A stretch of DNA of 27,107 nt from JBCCCJ01 sp039029315 (GTDB taxonomy: Bacteria > Bacteroidota > Bacteroidia > J057). A program made the translations under genes and the position numbers. Positions 24,935-27,107 of this stretch are shown here, piece by piece. Every line of letters begins with the position of its first letter. Within the stretch, counting starts at the first letter, position 1. The stretch spans positions 1 to 27,107 of the forward strand of contig JBCCGK010000136.1 in NCBI GenBank assembly GCA_039029315.1, read 5' to 3'. A model generated the notes under the pieces. That model was not told the DNA's origin, searched no databases, and saw nothing but the letters and a program-made list of their open reading frames with translations.

Positions 24935-26239
24935 CTATTTCAATTCCTTGCTATGCTTGATCCCCAATTCCTTCAGTCTTTCAGCTCGACTCGTCAGACT
25001 CCCTTTGCCTAGTTGCAATTTGTTTTTGGCCTGAATAAAAGCTTGATCTGCGCGCTGAAGATGTTTTCCAATATTGTCTACCTCATCCACAAATCCGACA
25101 AATTTGTCATAAAGCGCTCCGCCCTGACGAGCAATTTCCTGGGCATGGCGGTTCTGATGTTCGAATTTCCAGATAGAAGCGACCGTTTTCAGTGTTGCAA
25201 GAAGGGTCGTTGGGCTGACAAGCACAATCCGCTTCTCCCAAGCAATGGTGAAGAGATCATGCTTGCGCTGCAAAGCCAAACTGAAGGCGGGTTCGACGGG
25301 CATGAACATGAGCACAAAATCTGGCGAGTTCACTCCTTTGAGGCTTGCATAATGTTTATCGCTGAGCTGACGAATATGCGTCAAGATAGAATTGAGATGA
25401 TTGCTCAGGGCTGATTCTTGCATCTGCTCATCACTGGCCGACACGAATCTTTCATAAGCTGTCAGAGATACCTTGGAGTCAATAATCAGATGTTTTCCAT
25501 CTGGTAGTTGGACAATCACATCAGGCTGTAATCGTCTGCCTGCTGTATCCTCAAGAAGCAACCCTTTGCTTTGCAGAAGGAATTCCTCTCCTTCCCGAAG
25601 ACCAGAATTCTCCAATACACGCGCCAATACCATTTCTCCCCAATTGCCCTGCATTTTGCTATCGCCCTTGAGTGCCTGAGTGAGGTTACGGGCCTCCTCC
25701 CCCATTTGCACATTGAGTTCTGTCAGCTTTTTGATCTCTTGTTGTAGGCTGAATCGCTCGCGGGCCTCCTGCTGGTAGCTGTCCGCAACACGTTTTTCAA
25801 ATGCCTCAATTCGTTCTTTGAGTGGGGTGAGCACATGACGTAGGGTGTCCTCATGTTTGATCGACAACTGCTGGCTGTTCTGAGTCAAAACTTTGGCAGC
25901 CAATTGCGCAAAATCTGCCTGCAATTGGTCCCGTTGTTGGGCTTGGTTGGACTGCACTTCTGTGAGTTGCTGCTGAATATGATCACGCTCTGTTCCGATC
26001 CGACTCAGGTCTTTGTTCAGATCCAGAATATCGGACTGAAGGTCAATTTTCTCTACCTTCAGTTGGCCTAAGCGAGTCTCGGTTTCCTTCCATTTTTCGG
26101 TACCCTGTTTCAGTTCGGCCTGCACATGAAAGAGCTGCTGCTGCAAGCCTTGTTTGGCCCGCATATACCACATTCCCATTCCCAATATTCCTAGCACAAG
26201 TCCGATTCCTCCTCCCAAAAGCAATGTCATGACGTCCAT
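24935..26239 (-). CDS. rmuC: DNA recombination protein RmuC
   Basis: The protein has 434 residues. An N-terminal TM helix lies at about 4-26 (LLGGGIGLVLGILGMGMWY), then a long coiled coil at about 30-190, rich in Gln/Glu/Lys. The RmuC domain runs from about 190 to 415: KMQGNWGEMVLARVLENSGL, the nuclease-like signature LQPDVIVQLPDGKHLIIDSKVS (Asp240, Asp254, Lys256, a PD-(D/E)xK arrangement), DFVLMFMPVEPAF, IVLVSPTTLLATLKTV and the GGALYDKFVGFVDEVDNIG helix. RmuC limits recombination at inverted repeats and has been linked to anti-mobile-element defence. It stands alone here. A repeat array begins about 80 bp upstream of its start, so its promoter lies in or next to that array. Confidence 0.95.
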   Translation of the reverse strand: MDVMTLLLGGGIGLVLGILGMGMWYMRAKQGLQQQLFHVQAELKQGTEKWKETETRLGQLKVEKIDLQSDILDLNKDLSRIGTERDHIQQQLTEVQSNQAQQRDQLQADFAQLAAKVLTQNSQQLSIKHEDTLRHVLTPLKERIEAFEKRVADSYQQEARERFSLQQEIKKLTELNVQMGEEARNLTQALKGDSKMQGNWGEMVLARVLENSGLREGEEFLLQSKGLLLEDTAGRRLQPDVIVQLPDGKHLIIDSKVSLTAYERFVSASDEQMQESALSNHLNSILTHIRQLSDKHYASLKGVNSPDFVLMFMPVEPAFSLALQRKHDLFTIAWEKRIVLVSPTTLLATLKTVASIWKFEHQNRHAQEIARQGGALYDKFVGFVDEVDNIGKHLQRADQAFIQAKNKLQLGKGSLTSRAERLKELGIKHSKELK

Positions 26240-26318
26240 TTTGCTAATATTTTGGGATCAATATACACAAAATCTTGGGGAGCTTCCGTTGATTTCCTGC
26301 CAACCTCCGCCCTTACAA

Positions 26319-27107
26319 CCCACCAAACCAACAATAGCTCCCTTTCTCCAAAGATAGACTTGATGCGTTTGCGTGCTGGAAAGCGGGAAAGCGGGAAAGC
26401 AGGAAAACGACATTCCCCAAACCTTAACAGATTCCCTCCCCCACCAAGCCAACAATAACTCTTCTTCTCCAAAGAAAGACTTGATGCGTTTGCGGGCAGG
26501 AAAGCGGAAAAGCAGGAAAACGACATTCCCCAAACCTTAACAGATTCCCTCCCCTACCAAGCCAACAATACCTCCTCTTCTCCAGAGAAAGACTTGATGC
26601 GTTTGCGTGCTGGAAAGCGGGAAAGCAGGAAAACGACATTCCCCAAACCTTAACAGATTCCCTCCCCCACCAAGCCAACAATAGCTCCCTTTCTCCAAAG
26701 AAAGACTTGATGCGTTTGCGTGCTGGAAGCGGGAAAGCAGGGAAACGACATTCCCCAAACCTTAACAGATTCCCTCCCCCACCAAGCCAACAATACCTCT
26801 TCTTCTCCAGAGAAAGACTTGATGCGTTTGCGGGCAGGAAAGCGGGAAAGCAGGAAAAAGACATTCCCCAAACCTTAACATATTCCCTCCCCGACCAAGC
26901 CAACAATACCTCCTCTTCTCCAAAGAAAAACTTGATGCGTTTGCGTGCTGGAAAGCGGGAAAGCAGGAAAACGACATTCCCCAAACCTTAACAGATTCCC
27001 CCCCACACCAAGTCAACAATACCTCCTCTTCTCCAAAGAAAGACTTGATGCGTTTGCGTGCTGGAAGCGGGAAAGCAGGGAAACGACATTCCCCAAACCT
27101 TAACAGA
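26319..27107. repeat. Tandem array of about 113-bp units (7 copies seen, open at window edge)
   Basis: The landmark cattccccaaacc recurs at 26411, 26524, 26637, 26749, 26862, 26975 and 27087, giving periods of 113, 113, 112, 113, 113 and 112. The landmark cttgatgcgtttgcg occurs seven times. The first unit (from about 26319) carries an extra 8-bp gggaaagc. Units are nearly identical along their whole length, so there are no spacers as in CRISPR. As 113 is not a multiple of 3, the long minus-strand ORFs here read the same unit in all three frames in turn, which argues against coding. The array continues beyond the right edge. Confidence 0.95.

Noticed and set aside
26424..26984. Long minus-strand ORF over the repeat array, with others in the other frames
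   Set aside because: The same 113-bp unit is read in frames 1, 2 and 3 in turn, because 113 is not divisible by 3. Similar long ORFs occur in overlapping frames, so length reflects absence of stops in the unit, not coding.
26319..27107. CRISPR array or integron attC array
   Set aside because: Units are similar along their full length with no unique spacers, and no cassette genes lie between units.

Overview
The window looks like chromosomal DNA of a Bacteroidota bacterium, probably a gliding or marine type near Saprospiria/Cytophagia. The grounds are a type IX secretion (T9SS) C-terminal sorting domain on a PKD/SprB-repeat protein, Bacteroidota-style RHS proteins with a DUF6443-like region, many short lipoproteins with a Cys lipobox, a single-chain ResB-CcsA cytochrome c maturation protein, and -7 promoter boxes of the TAnnTTTG type. 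Every gene I can support is on the minus strand, so transcription runs from the right edge to the left edge.

Layout in transcription order. At the right edge (26319-27107 and beyond) is a non-coding tandem array of about 113-bp units, followed by rmuC. Next is a large T9SS-exported adhesin-like protein ending in a duplicated terminator region. Then come an overlapping pair (an AHSA1/SRPBCC protein and a two-TM membrane protein) and a CcsB-CcsA fusion for cytochrome c maturation. After these are an AraC regulator, a GH20 beta-hexosaminidase lipoprotein, a lipoprotein made of two retropepsin-like halves, a 161-bp foldback MITE with TAA target duplications, and a YegD-type Hsp70-like ATPase.

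The left 11 kb is the most interesting part, an RHS locus read as one block: RHS-A (secreted, SpvB-like start, no core and no toxin), an ECF-like sigma factor 22 bp behind it, a small secreted protein, RHS-B (secreted, DUF6443, RHS core, and a C-terminal tail resembling an NlpC/P60-type papain-like enzyme), and a lipoprotein starting 4 nt after RHS-B that may be the immunity protein. A terminator follows. Beyond it lies an orphan HExxH (M91-like) toxin tip, separated from any RHS body by IS-like scars and flanked on its 3' side by the end of a probable ISL3-family element that runs off the window.

My reading is that the left part is a polymorphic-toxin locus in which the RHS shell is split over two secreted proteins, with its own sigma factor and displaced toxin modules downstream. 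The split architecture, the embedded sigma factor and the orphan tip are visible in the sequence. The toxin/immunity roles and assembly of the two halves are inference.
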